Shown here piece by piece: positions 16,196 through 26,100 of a stretch of 33,103 nt of DNA (its first letter is position 1; every line of letters starts with the position of its first letter). The translations under genes and the position numbers were made by a program. The stretch covers positions 1 through 33,103 of the forward strand of contig JAIXVB010000570.1 of NCBI GenBank assembly GCA_027483245.1, written 5' to 3'. The notes under the pieces were generated by a model. The model made no database searches, was not told where the DNA came from, and worked only from the letters and a program-made list of their open reading frames with translations. The stretch comes from Verrucomicrobiaceae bacterium. GTDB lineage: Bacteria; Verrucomicrobiota; Verrucomicrobiia; Verrucomicrobiales; Verrucomicrobiaceae.

Positions 16196-17557
16196 CTACC
16201 CCTTCATGCCTTCCTGGCGCAGGAAGTTTTCGACCCAGGTGATGTCGTAGTTGCCTTGCTGGAAGTCGCTGGTGGTCAGGACTTTGCTTTGCAGGGGAAT
16301 GGTGGTTTTGATGCCTTCGACGACGAACTCGCTTAGGGCACGACGCATGCGCCGGATGGCGATCTCGCGGGTGGCTCCGGTGACGATGAGCTTGGCAATC
16401 ATCGAGTCATAATACGGGGGCACATCGTAACCTGAATAGACGTGGCTATCGACACGGACGCCGCGGCCACCGGAGGTATACCAGAGATTGATCTTGCCGG
16501 GGCTGGGGGCGAAATTGCGGGCAGGATCTTCAGCGTTGATGCGGCACTCAATGCTGTGTCCGCGTGGGACGGCGTTGAGGACGTGCTCACTCAGGGGCAG
16601 GCCTGCCGCGATGCGGATCTGTTCTTTGATCAAATCACAGCCATAAACTTCTTCCGTGATCGGATGCTCCACCTGAATGCGGGTGTTCATCTCCATGAAG
16701 TAGAAATCTTCACGGTTGTTATCGACGAGGAACTCGATCGTGCCGCAGTTCTCGTAACCGATTTCTTTGCAGATGCGGACGGTGGCGTCGCCCATCTTTT
16801 TGCGCAGCGCGTCGGTCATCTTCGGGCTGGGGCACTCTTCGATGATCTTTTGATTGCGACGCTGCATGGAGCAGTCGCGCTCGCCGAGATGAACGACGTT
16901 ACCGAGGCTGTCGGCGACGATTTGGAACTCGATGTGATGGGGTTTCTCGACGAGTTTTTCCATGTACATGGAGCCGTCTCCGAAGCACTTGAGCGCCTCG
17001 AGCGAAGCGGCTTGGAAGCTGGAGATCAGGGTCGCCTCATTCAGCACCGGGCGCATGCCGCGTCCACCACCGCCAGCGCTGGCTTTGATGATGACGGGGT
17101 AGCCGATTTTACGGGCCCAAAAAAGTGCTTCTTCTTCCGTGTGGATCAGTCCGTCAGAGCCAGGTGTGACAGGCACACCAGCAGCACGAGCGGTGGCACG
17201 GGCGACGTTTTTGTCACCCATCATCGCGATGACGCGTGAGCTGGGGCCGATGAACTTGATTTTGCACTGCTCGCAGACGTCCGCGAACTCGGCCTTTTCA
17301 GAAAGGAAACCGTAACCGGGATGGATGGCATCCACGTTGGCGATTTCAGCCGCGCTGATGATGCGGCTGATCTTCAGGTAGCTCTCACTGCTGGGGCCAG
17401 GGCCGATGCAGATGGCCTCGTCGGCGAGGTGAACATGCATGGAGTCCACGTCCGCTTCGGAGTAAACAGCGACGGTTTTGACATCCAGCTCTTTGCAGGC
17501 GCGGATGATGCGGACAGCGATCTCACCACGATTGGCGACGAGGACTTTGCGGAACAT
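16196..17557 (-). CDS. accC: Acetyl-CoA carboxylase biotin carboxylase subunit
   Basis: 453 residues, normal length, from ATG 17557. AccC uses ATP and bicarbonate to carboxylate biotin on AccB, the first step of fatty acid synthesis in the cytoplasm. Seen: [17 protein letters not shown] at the N-terminus, HPGYGFLSE (79-87), the ATP-grasp Lys158 and glycine-rich loop [10 protein letters not shown] (161-170), [15 protein letters not shown] (223-237), and the [11 protein letters not shown] metal and biotin region (289-299). All key residues are intact. It lies 108 bases downstream of accB on the same strand, separated by a sizeable inverted repeat. Confidence 0.98.
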   Translation of the reverse strand: MFRKVLVANRGEIAVRIIRACKELDVKTVAVYSEADVDSMHVHLADEAICIGPGPSSESYLKISRIISAAEIANVDAIHPGYGFLSEKAEFADVCEQCKIKFIGPSSRVIAMMGDKNVARATARAAGVPVTPGSDGLIHTEEEALFWARKIGYPVIIKASAGGGGRGMRPVLNEATLISSFQAASLEALKCFGDGSMYMEKLVEKPHHIEFQIVADSLGNVVHLGERDCSMQRRNQKIIEECPSPKMTDALRKKMGDATVRICKEIGYENCGTIEFLVDNNREDFYFMEMNTRIQVEHPITEEVYGCDLIKEQIRIAAGLPLSEHVLNAVPRGHSIECRINAEDPARNFAPSPGKINLWYTSGGRGVRVDSHVYSGYDVPPYYDSMIAKLIVTGATREIAIRRMRRALSEFVVEGIKTTIPLQSKVLTTSDFQQGNYDITWVENFLRQEGMKG

Positions 17558-17584
17558 GTAGGGGGAGTGAAAAGGAGTGCGTGT

Positions 17585-17636
17585 CTTGACTTTCTGACGG
17601 TTGACCTCCTGGCCCGCCTGACCGTCAAGAAGTCAG
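17585..17636 (-). other. Inverted repeat between accB and accC
   Basis: A 7-bp perfect core stem (TGACGGT 17595-17601 with ACCGTCA 17621-17627) extends outward with small bulges to about 17587 and 17635. It sits between the accB stop and the accC start, with no T-run after it in the direction of transcription. It may be an RNA-processing or stabilising hairpin that sets the accB:accC ratio; that is inference. Confidence 0.45.
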
Positions 17637-17665
17637 GCAGTCAAGGATGCGTCCTGGGGACTGCC

Positions 17666-18193
17666 TCAGGCCTTCAACTCGAACAGCGGTTGACCGTATT
17701 GGACGGGTTTGCCGTCCTCGACCAAGATGCGGGCGATGGTGCCCCGCAATTCGGCTTTGATTTCATTCATTACCTTCATGGCCTCAATGATGCAAACATT
17801 GCTGTTTTCATCCACCGAGTCGCCGATGTTGACGAAGGCTTTTTCACCTGGGGCGGCAGAACGATAAAATGTGCCCACCATGGGGCTGTTGATCGTTGGG
17901 CCCGCAGGCTCAGAAACAGGTGCAGCGGCGACTGCTGGGGCTGCGGCTGCAGGGGCTGCGACCAGGGCGGGGGCTGCCGCGACTGACATGGGAGCAGCGG
18001 ATTGGACTGGCAGGGCCTTCAGGAGTTCCTTGGCAGCTTCCAGGTCGGAGCCGCGGCGGAGTTCCAGTTTAGACCCCTGATTTTCGAAATGAAAATAACT
18101 CAGGCCGTTTTCAGCCATGAGGCTCACGATTTGGCGAATTTGCTTCAGGTCCAAGGCCGTGGCCTCCTTTTCAGGTGCTTTGTTAGCGTCCAT
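17666..18193 (-). CDS. accB: Acetyl-CoA carboxylase biotin carboxyl carrier protein
   Basis: 175 residues from ATG 18193. AccB carries biotin between the carboxylase and transferase subunits of acetyl-CoA carboxylase. The N-terminal helix pair (about 14-60) is followed by an Ala/Pro/Val-rich mobile linker (about 62-100). The biotinyl domain follows: PMVGTFYRSAAPGEKAFVNIGD, then CIIEAMKVMNEI with the biotinylated lysine at 140. Length and layout are typical. It is transcribed ahead of accC and divergently from ftsK, so the 218-base gap to 18412 should contain promoters for both directions. Confidence 0.97.
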   Translation of the reverse strand: MDANKAPEKEATALDLKQIRQIVSLMAENGLSYFHFENQGSKLELRRGSDLEAAKELLKALPVQSAAPMSVAAAPALVAAPAAAAPAVAAAPVSEPAGPTINSPMVGTFYRSAAPGEKAFVNIGDSVDENSNVCIIEAMKVMNEIKAELRGTIARILVEDGKPVQYGQPLFELKA

Positions 18194-18340
18194 TCTCGGG
18201 ATAGTGTGGGTGCGGGATGCGGATGCGAGAGTAGCGGCTGCAACGACGGTGGCAAGGATAAAACCGGGCTTGGCAAGCCCGAGGGGTCCAAGAATTCAAA
18301 AACTGCATCCACTAGAATCACTCAAACACCACCTTAGAGA

Positions 18341-18368
18341 TTGAGTCGCTCATTTATTTTGGTAATGT
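18341..18368 (+). promoter_or_regulatory. Possible promoter for ftsK
   Basis: TTGAGT (18341-18346) and TAATGT (18363-18368) are separated by 16 bases in an unusually AT-rich stretch, 44 bases before the ftsK start. The boxes match the sigma70 consensus only partly and the call rests on position. No binding site for a regulator is visible. Confidence 0.35.
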
Positions 18369-18411
18369 TAAAGGTCTAATTCTCTGAGTTAATTCTCACC
18401 CCTCACTTTCC

Positions 18412-21060
18412 ATGGCTGCCGAACTCGTCAAATCTCGCCCTGCCCGTGCCCGTGTGCAGGAAAAAGAAAGCCCCTGGAATGATGCCATCGGCATCGCCAT
18501 GCTGGTGCTCGCCGCCATGTATCTCCTGGCGCTCATTTCGTATGACCCACTGGATTTGCCCGCCTGGTTCTGGCTGAGCGTCACGGATCAACCCAGCGTG
18601 GTGGTGAAAAACTTCGTCGGGCGCTTTGGAGCCATGCTCGCGGGGGCCTCTCTGCATCTGGCTGGCATGGCGACATATCTGCTGCCCTTCAGCGTCACGT
18701 GGTTCGGTGTGTGCAAACTGGCCTCGAATGTGAAGGTCACCGGGCGCTCTTGGCTCGGAGTCGCGCTCATGGTGGTGACGACTGCAGCCATTTTTGAGGT
18801 GCAGGATATTTTAAATCAACGGGATGACATCACGCCGCTGGGTGGCGGTGGTGGAATAGGTTATCTGATTGGCGGCAGTATTTTGGCCAATTTGCTCGGC
18901 AAAGTCGGCTCCACGGTGATCCTCGCGGCCATTTACGCGGTTGGATTTTTTCTCGCCAGCGGCATTCATCCACTTCAGGCCATCCAGGCGATCCGCCTGG
19001 AAATCACCAAGGCCTGGGAAACCTATCAAATCCGCCGTGAGATCGCCGCCCGCGAGGCGGAATTGCAAGACAACCCGAACGCTGTGCCTGCACCCCTGCG
19101 ACGGAAAAAACCCGCGACTGAGATCCGAGCTGAAACGGCACCTGCGGGCCCGCTTGTCACACCGGAACTCGGGCTCACCTTTGAGCCGCCCAAGCCGAAA
19201 ATCATCGACGCCTCCGCCACGCGCCATCAGACGGATTCCGCCGATAAACCGCGCCTTTCTGAAGTGTGGGAGAAAAAACGCGCGCAAAAAATGGAGCAGG
19301 CCCCGCATGGATCTCTGGGGAATCTGGCCGTGCGCTTCAAAGACTACAAACTGCCAGAACTGGACCTGCTTTCCTGGCCGGATGAATCTCAGCGCACGCC
19401 GACTGACACGGGTGAACTGATCGCGATTCAGGACACCATTATTAAATCCCTGGCCAGCTTTGGCGTGAAGGTGGAGGCCGGTGACATCACGCGCGGTCCT
19501 GCCATCACTCGTTATGAGGTGCGCCCGGTCGATGGTCTGCGTGTCGCCCGAATCGCCGCACTCGATGACGACATCGCCCGTGCTACCTGTGCCGAGCGCA
19601 TCAACATTTTGGCACCGATCCCTGGCAAGGACACGGTCGGCATCGAGTTGGCCAATCGTGATAAAATCATCGTGCCGATTCGTGAGCTTTTGGAGGATGA
19701 GGTTTTCTCCAATGGCAAAGCCAAACTGCCCATCGCCCTCGGCAAGGACGTTTATGGCAAGACGATCATCGGTGACCTCGCTGCCATGCCTCACTTGCTG
19801 GTCGCCGGGGCCACGGGTTCGGGTAAATCCGTCTGCATCAATGGCATTATCACCAGCCTGCTGTGCCGTTTCGCTCCAGACGAGCTGCGTTTCATCATGA
19901 TCGACCCCAAAGTCGTGGAAATGCAGAATTATGCTGAGCTACCTCACTTGGCGGTGCCAGTCGTGACCGATCCGAAAAAAGCGCTGCTCGCCCTGCGCTG
20001 GGTGGTGCGGGAGATGGAAAACCGGTATCAAATGTTCGCCCAAGAAGGCTGCCGTAACTTTGAGACCTTCAACAACCGCAATCGCAAACGGGCAGCGGCC
20101 AACGAGGCCAAAAAAGCCGCGGCTGCTGCTCAAGAGGCGGCCAATCCCACACCGGTTGCTCCGGTCAAGCCGACTCTATCTGCGGGCACTGACGATGTTC
20201 GTGTCTCAGCAGCCTTTGCCAAAGCCGCCGCCGCTGCGGACAATTTGGTGGATGGCACCACTCCGCCCTGGGAAGAAACCAGCGCCGAAACCGAGGTCCT
20301 GCCTGTCGATCTGCCCGTGGATCACAATGGCGATTGGATCGGCGATTCCCAGCCGCCGCCACGCGTGAAACCACGCCAGGAAATGGTCATTCCAGACACC
20401 CTGCCCTACATCGTGGTCATCATCGATGAGCTGGCGGACCTGATGCAGACCGCGCCTGCGGACATCGAAGTCGCCATCGCCCGCATCACCCAAATGGCGC
20501 GTGCCGCTGGCATTCACCTCATCGTCGCCACGCAGACTCCGCGAGCTGACGTGCTCACGGGCGTCATCAAAGCCAACATCCCCACCCGCATTGCCTTCCA
20601 AGTTTCCAGCGCCCTGGACAGCCGCGTCATCTTAGATCGCAAAGGCGCGGAAAATTTGGTCGGCAAAGGGGACATGCTTTATGTCCCACCTGGCGGTGCC
20701 CAGCCCATCCGCAGCCAAGGCGCCCTGGTCACCGATGATGAAATTCATGCCGTGGTCGAGCGTTGCGTTGCCCAAGGCAAACCGGTCTTTGACGTCAAAG
20801 TGGACGATGAGAGCGGTGAAATGGGGGACGACGATGAAGACGGCGGCGGGGTGAACAGCGAAGAGGAAGAGACTTTGGAAAAATGCCTCGAAGTCATTCG
20901 CCAGGAGAAAAAAGCCTCTACATCTCTCTTCCAACGTCGCTTGAAACTCGGTTACGGTCGCGCCGCCCGCATGATGGACATCCTGGAGGATCGCGGCATC
21001 ATCGGTCCTGGCGAAGGAGCCAAACCGCGTGAGATCCTCGTGGACATGGACATGATCTGA
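18412..21060 (+). CDS. ftsK: FtsK/SpoIIIE-type DNA translocase with an extra insert in the motor
   Basis: 882 residues from ATG 18412. FtsK pumps chromosome ends across the division septum. Four hydrophobic segments (about 22-200) form the N-terminal membrane domain. A basic/Pro-rich linker runs to about 310, then the alpha and beta motor domains: Walker A GATGSGKS (466-473) and Walker B PYIVVIIDELADLM (Asp672, Glu673), followed by QMARAAGIHLIVATQTPRADVLTG. The C-terminal gamma winged helix, which reads orienting sequences, is about 820-882 (RRLKLGYGRAARMMDILEDRGII). Between FNNRNRKR (about 553) and LPYIV (664) there are about 100 residues, rich in Ala, Pro and acidic residues, where SpoIIIE and FtsK have only 25-45. 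The insert keeps frame and codon style, so it is not a sequencing artefact. Confidence 0.96.
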   Translation: MAAELVKSRPARARVQEKESPWNDAIGIAMLVLAAMYLLALISYDPLDLPAWFWLSVTDQPSVVVKNFVGRFGAMLAGASLHLAGMATYLLPFSVTWFGVCKLASNVKVTGRSWLGVALMVVTTAAIFEVQDILNQRDDITPLGGGGGIGYLIGGSILANLLGKVGSTVILAAIYAVGFFLASGIHPLQAIQAIRLEITKAWETYQIRREIAAREAELQDNPNAVPAPLRRKKPATEIRAETAPAGPLVTPELGLTFEPPKPKIIDASATRHQTDSADKPRLSEVWEKKRAQKMEQAPHGSLGNLAVRFKDYKLPELDLLSWPDESQRTPTDTGELIAIQDTIIKSLASFGVKVEAGDITRGPAITRYEVRPVDGLRVARIAALDDDIARATCAERINILAPIPGKDTVGIELANRDKIIVPIRELLEDEVFSNGKAKLPIALGKDVYGKTIIGDLAAMPHLLVAGATGSGKSVCINGIITSLLCRFAPDELRFIMIDPKVVEMQNYAELPHLAVPVVTDPKKALLALRWVVREMENRYQMFAQEGCRNFETFNNRNRKRAAANEAKKAAAAAQEAANPTPVAPVKPTLSAGTDDVRVSAAFAKAAAAADNLVDGTTPPWEETSAETEVLPVDLPVDHNGDWIGDSQPPPRVKPRQEMVIPDTLPYIVVIIDELADLMQTAPADIEVAIARITQMARAAGIHLIVATQTPRADVLTGVIKANIPTRIAFQVSSALDSRVILDRKGAENLVGKGDMLYVPPGGAQPIRSQGALVTDDEIHAVVERCVAQGKPVFDVKVDDESGEMGDDDEDGGGVNSEEEETLEKCLEVIRQEKKASTSLFQRRLKLGYGRAARMMDILEDRGIIGPGEGAKPREILVDMDMI

Positions 21061-21078
21061 AGCGCGCCTCGTTAGCCC

Positions 21079-21645
21079 TCATTTGAAATCCAGGTCCGGC
21101 GGGAAATTGCGGATCTGATCATCATCCGTGTAGGGCAACTTGTCGGGGCCATCATAAATGAGCTGAAAAGCACAACCGCTGCTGGAGATGACATGAAGTC
21201 GAATGCCGGGTGACTCTGGCGCAGAACGAAAGGCATCCCCTCTCAGCGCAGGATGCTCTTTGGGAACCAGGGCCAACTGCTTGCGATTGGCCCCGGCGAG
21301 TTGAGCCCGGACATCCTCCCAATTGCCGTTCGGCAGAGAGCGAACGGTCGTCCAATAATCGATCAGCATCTGGCCAATGATCGTCGTTTGCTGCTCTGGA
21401 GTCAGGTCAGGTTTCAGCAGATCATTGAGCGGCGAAGGCGGCAATCCAGCCGCTGGATCAGGCTGAGGCAGCCCAGCTTTCAAGGCAAGGTCCAGAGGAA
21501 CAAGCGCATCACTTTTCGGAGCCACCCAGCTTTTCAAATCCGCCCACAATCCCGAAAACCCTCCCCCCTGCCCCAGCATCAGTCCAAACAGAACCGCCAG
21601 CAGCAGCAGGAAAGCAAAAGCCAAGGGGCGAAGAAGACGTTTCAA
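21079..21645 (-). CDS. Hypothetical membrane-anchored protein, TTG start
   Basis: 188 residues. The frame has no ATG near its start; TTG at 21645 begins KRLLRP followed by a strong hydrophobic segment (about 7-27), which fits an uncleaved N-terminal anchor with the rest outside the cytoplasm. A Pro-rich stretch (about 60-85) leads to a helical region. The C-terminus DGPDKLPYTDDDQIRNFPP resembles the Asp-rich calcium-loop ends of some type II secretion pseudopilin-like proteins, but no prepilin cleavage site is seen, so I do not assign it. It starts 41 bases after the DUF1501 stop on the same strand and may belong to that transcript. It ends 18 bases from the convergent ftsK end. Confidence 0.65.
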   Translation of the reverse strand: MKRLLRPLAFAFLLLLAVLFGLMLGQGGGFSGLWADLKSWVAPKSDALVPLDLALKAGLPQPDPAAGLPPSPLNDLLKPDLTPEQQTTIIGQMLIDYWTTVRSLPNGNWEDVRAQLAGANRKQLALVPKEHPALRGDAFRSAPESPGIRLHVISSSGCAFQLIYDGPDKLPYTDDDQIRNFPPDLDFK

Positions 21646-21686
21646 GGCAGTCTGGCGGGGCGGTGAGGTTGGAAGGCAACTCTTGG

Positions 21687-23093
21687 TTAGGCCTTCATGA
21701 ATCCAAGATCCGCATCGAAATTCTGAATGTTCGGAAAGACCTCACGGATCTGCGTTGGACTAAGACCAAACCACTTGGCCATCGTCGCCGCGTATTGATC
21801 GACCGCCGTGGTGGGAATCCAGTTGCCGCGTCCGGTGTTGAGCGGATGCCCCGCGAGATTGATGTCAGGATCAGGATACGAGCCATAGATCCTTTGGCCG
21901 TTCACACCTCCGCCCATGACCAAATGATGGCCACCCCAACCGTGGTCGGACCCGCGACCATTGGAGTCGTAGGTGCGATTAAAATCCGAGGCGGTGAAAC
22001 TGGTGACGGAATCTCCCATGCCGATGGTTTCCAGTCCATCTTGAAAGCCCTTCAACGCGGCACTGACCCCGCCCAACAGACCCGCATGGGTATCGAGCTG
22101 CGGTCCATGCGTGTCGAAACCACCGGTGGCGACAAAGAAGATCTGGCGAGTGATGCCCAGCGGTCCTTGGGCTTGAATCATCTTGGCCACCGTGCGCAAT
22201 TGCTCACCGAGACCCGAGTTCGGAATCGTGGGGAAATTGGACGTGCCCTGCAGCGCGGTGTTGATGGTATCCGCTTCGATGATCGACTTGTTCGAGAGAT
22301 CCGCAAAAGCGTCTTCCATCAGGTTCGCATACTCCGCGTTGAGGATGTTGCGAAAGGCGGTGTAGCGCGTCACATCCTGACTGCTGCTGCCTTGTCCCAG
22401 ACGAAACACAGGCGTGCCTCCTGGTCCTGGACGGAAGGGCAGCAGCGTCTTGCCTACTTGGAAAAAATTGGTGCCGCTGAGAGAGACCAGCATGGACACC
22501 GAGGTGCGTGCTTGGGTGCCGACCAGGGCCTCCGCCATGCGTGCGCCCCAACCCGTCTGGTTGTAGGCCGAATTCATCGTGCTGGCCGAGGTTTGCCACT
22601 GCAGTTGCTGATCGCTGTGTGAAAAAAGATTGTCTGGGATCGCCGCAGTGCCATTGCGGTAATCCTGCATCGTCGCTGGCGCGATGAGCGTGCCAACATT
22701 CGAGAGCAACGCCAATTTCCCCTGATTGTAGAGATCTCGACAGCCCGTCATGGAGGGATGCAGGCCCAGTTGCAGGCCATTGTCGTTGAGCGTGTTCAGC
22801 GCCAGGATATTGGCCTGCGGAATCGTCAGCACGCTGCGGCTAGCGGCATACTTGGAATGCGCCGAGGACTCGCGCGGCATGAGCAGATTGTTTGAGTCAT
22901 TGCCACCGTAGAGAAAAACACAGACAATCGCCTTGTAGGGCGTGCCTGGCGCCAGCACATCAGCTGCCTGGGCGTTCACGTGACGCAGCGTGAGGATCGT
23001 GTTCAGCAGGCAGGTCGTGGACATCGCCGAGCACGCGCTGGAGCCGAGGAAGTTCCGCCGCGTGAGAAGCGTGGGCATGTCATTGGGAGTCAT
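21687..23093 (-). CDS. Tat-exported DUF1501 family protein
   Basis: 468 residues from ATG 23093. A TTG at 23117 overlapping the upstream stop is an alternative. A twin-arginine signal (LTRRNFLGSSACSA, arginines 12-13) opens the protein. DUF1501 proteins are sulfatase-like in fold and of unproven function. Family features seen are VCVFLYGGNDSNN with its Asp/Asn pair, ATGGFDTHGPQ (the DTH motif), and SDHGWGGHHLVMGGGV near the C-terminus, which supplies the late Asp/His residues. Metal ligands thus appear intact. It directly follows the DUF1800 gene, the usual pairing in Planctomycetes, Verrucomicrobia and some Proteobacteria, which suggests joint export or complex formation. The substrate is unknown. 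Confidence 0.93.
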   Translation of the reverse strand: MTPNDMPTLLTRRNFLGSSACSAMSTTCLLNTILTLRHVNAQAADVLAPGTPYKAIVCVFLYGGNDSNNLLMPRESSAHSKYAASRSVLTIPQANILALNTLNDNGLQLGLHPSMTGCRDLYNQGKLALLSNVGTLIAPATMQDYRNGTAAIPDNLFSHSDQQLQWQTSASTMNSAYNQTGWGARMAEALVGTQARTSVSMLVSLSGTNFFQVGKTLLPFRPGPGGTPVFRLGQGSSSQDVTRYTAFRNILNAEYANLMEDAFADLSNKSIIEADTINTALQGTSNFPTIPNSGLGEQLRTVAKMIQAQGPLGITRQIFFVATGGFDTHGPQLDTHAGLLGGVSAALKGFQDGLETIGMGDSVTSFTASDFNRTYDSNGRGSDHGWGGHHLVMGGGVNGQRIYGSYPDPDINLAGHPLNTGRGNWIPTTAVDQYAATMAKWFGLSPTQIREVFPNIQNFDADLGFMKA

Positions 23094-23113
23094 GAGGAAA
23101 GAAAAGGCGGGGA

Positions 23114-26100
23114 TCAACGCTCCGTGGAGAACTCAGGGGAAGCCGTCAGCAGTTGCAGCATGACCTTCACTCCGTTGCTGGCATTGCTGGCATGCAGTGT
23201 GTGCAGACTGAGCAGGGACGCGCGCAGGTCTGCCGAGGCAGCGCGGCCTAACAAGAGGGTCTCTAATTTGGCAATCAAATCATTCGGGGTGCTCCACAGG
23301 GCGATCAAAGGAGCCAGGTCGAGACCGATGCGGCTGCCTTCATTGGTGTAGAAACCATGGGTCACGCCTTCAAAGAAATAGTTCGCCGTATCGGTGACCG
23401 TCAGCTCCGTGGTGATCTCATACTCAGGCGCAACAAAGCCGGCGTCCAAAATCGGCCCTGGAGGCTGGTAAGTGGGAACGAAGAAATTAAACACCGTCGG
23501 TGCCTGCATGGGCCACTGACCGAGTTCATCTCCCGCATTCCACAGGATGTAACGTCCTAAAGTCGGTGGATTGCTGCTCGGTGGCTTCGGAAAGGCGCGC
23601 AACAGACGCGTGAGGCGGATCATCGGCTCACTGAGTTTACCCGCACTGGCCGTGCTGCCGAGCGTGCGCGCTTCAGGGTCCAAAAGCAGCGCTTTCACCA
23701 CCGCGCTAAGATCACCCCGCACGCCTTTGCCATTGTCATCCCAGACTCGGCTCACACGAAAGACAAACGCAGGGCTGGGGTTGCTGGTGACCAAACGCTG
23801 TATGAGTTGTTTGGCAATGAACGGCCCGACATTCGGGTGCGCGGCCAAGAGATCCAAACAACGACGCACATCTTGCAGCGCCGTTTGGCCCGCAGGCACC
23901 GTGGCTCCACCGATGATGACTTTTTGTCCGCGATCATGCTGATCTTCAAAGGACATCAGCGGGTTGATTTCATCGGTCGCATTGCCACTCCAGGTGAAGG
24001 AGCGTGAGTTGTTGTAGGTCCAGCCCGTGAAAGCTCGAGAGAGCTCGCGAATCTGAGTCTGGTTGTAAGTCGGGATGGCATTGCCTGAGCCATCACGCTT
24101 GAAGGTGCCATCCTTGTTCAGATGCTCCAAACCAATGCTGAAGAGCTGCATGATCTCGCGCGGATAGTTTTCATCGGGCTGGGTCTTCGAGCTGCGCACG
24201 AGAGTCAGCCAAGTGGCCATCATGGGATTCAAGGTGACGTCTTCCAGCAGCTTGCGATATGTGGTGCCAGGCGTGATGCCACGCACCAGCAGATCGTAGT
24301 AGTTCGTGCAGCCTCGTGGGTAATTGCGCAGCGAGCCTGATTTGTCAGAAATCACCAGGATCTCGCTCAATGCGAGCGCAACTCTTTGACGCAACTGATC
24401 TGGGGCCGTCGCGGCCAAGGTCCACCAACTGTAAAGGCGATCTTCCGTGTTCAGAGGCGTGTTCGTCATCGGCATCACCGCTCCGGGCAAGCCCAAGGTG
24501 GTGGCCGTTCTTGAGAGCTCCAGTAGCTTTTCTTGAGCGCCTTCAAACAACGCCATGCGATCCAGATGCGTGAGGTGTGAGGACACCGGCAACGCGAGCT
24601 GTTCGTCGATCCACTTGGAGAAACCGATCTGCTTCACACGGGCAATGTCAGCCTCCGAAGGACCAAAACTGGCCTGCTTCAGAAAACGCGACGCCTCCGC
24701 GTCCGAGATCGTCGCAGGCGCAGTCCAGGGGGTGGTGGAATGGGTGCCACTGGCGTCTGCAGGATACGTCGGTGCCGTGCCTTCCGCGACCGCCACCGTG
24801 ACACGTCGAGTCGCCACCACGGACTGATTTCCGGCTGAATCGGTCACGACATAGCGCAGCACATAGGTGCCCGGTGTGGACGTGTCCACCGTGCCCTGCG
24901 TTGTCACCGAACCCGTGAGATCGCCATCTTCCAAATCCTGCGCGCTGAAGCCGGGATCGATGAAACTACCACCAACGCCGACCGTGACATCGCCTCCGCC
25001 TGTGAGGGTGATGGTGGGGGCCTGTCTGTCAGCCAGCTTGAAGGGTGAAAGAAACGCACCGTCGATGACTTCAAAATTGGTTAATCCAGGTCGCAGCCAA
25101 GCCAGCGCCAAGTGATCTCTCCAACCGGATTCTTTGTAGCGAATCTCGATGTAAACCGGCTTGCCCTTGGTCAGCATGATCGGACGCGAAAGCTGGTAGT
25201 CTGGGAACTTCCGCCACTCATAGTAGTCCGTGGCGGCTGGCACAAAACAGACGAGCTCCTTTTTCTCCGGCGTGAGATCCGAGCTGAGATAGACCTCGCT
25301 CCATTCATCGGAGGCGAGATTAAACCGGTGAATGCCTGTGGTCGGCACATGCAAATAACCGCGTAGCAGCATGCCGTAATTGTCGCCCGTGTTGGACACG
25401 ATCTCTGCCGAGCGAAGCTGGATGCGGTCATCCGGGCTGTTCGGGAACTTCGGGGACTTCACCAAATCTGTCACCCAACTGCCCGTGATGCCCGTGAAGG
25501 TTTCCGCGAGGATCGAACCAGTGCCTGGAGCCAGCGCCGGGGCTAGAACAAAAGTCGCCGTCGAACTGCGTGAGTGCGTGCCATCGGTGGCCGTGAGTTG
25601 GACCTGATAGGTGCCTGCCGAGGCAAATTCCACCTGTGTCGTCAGCGCTGTGGGTGCATCGAAGACCGTGTTGGCAACCGCGCCCGCCGGACCACTGATC
25701 ACAGACCAACGATAAGCCAGGGCTTGCGGTCCAGGCACATAATCCACCGCTGTGCCACGCAGAGTGAATCGAGCCCGCGGCCAGTAACTGCTCTGCCCAT
25801 CACCCGCACGCACACTGATCTCACCATCAAAGGCCGCCGCGTTGGTGCCATCAGGCGGGCTGAGCAAGACACCGGGCACAATCTGCGCTTCGGCATCGGT
25901 TTGTGAAGCGAGCCGATACGCCACGGCAAAGTAGTCATCGCTATTGCCCTCTTTGTGCAGCGCTTGCAGGTAATAACGTTTACCAGGAACCAAACGAATC
26001 GACGCGGACTTTTGCGAGGCATAACGGGTCCAGTTGTGATAACCCGTCGCCTGTGGTGTAAAGGCAATCTTCTGCGCGCCCGCCGCGGCTTCACCTGCAG

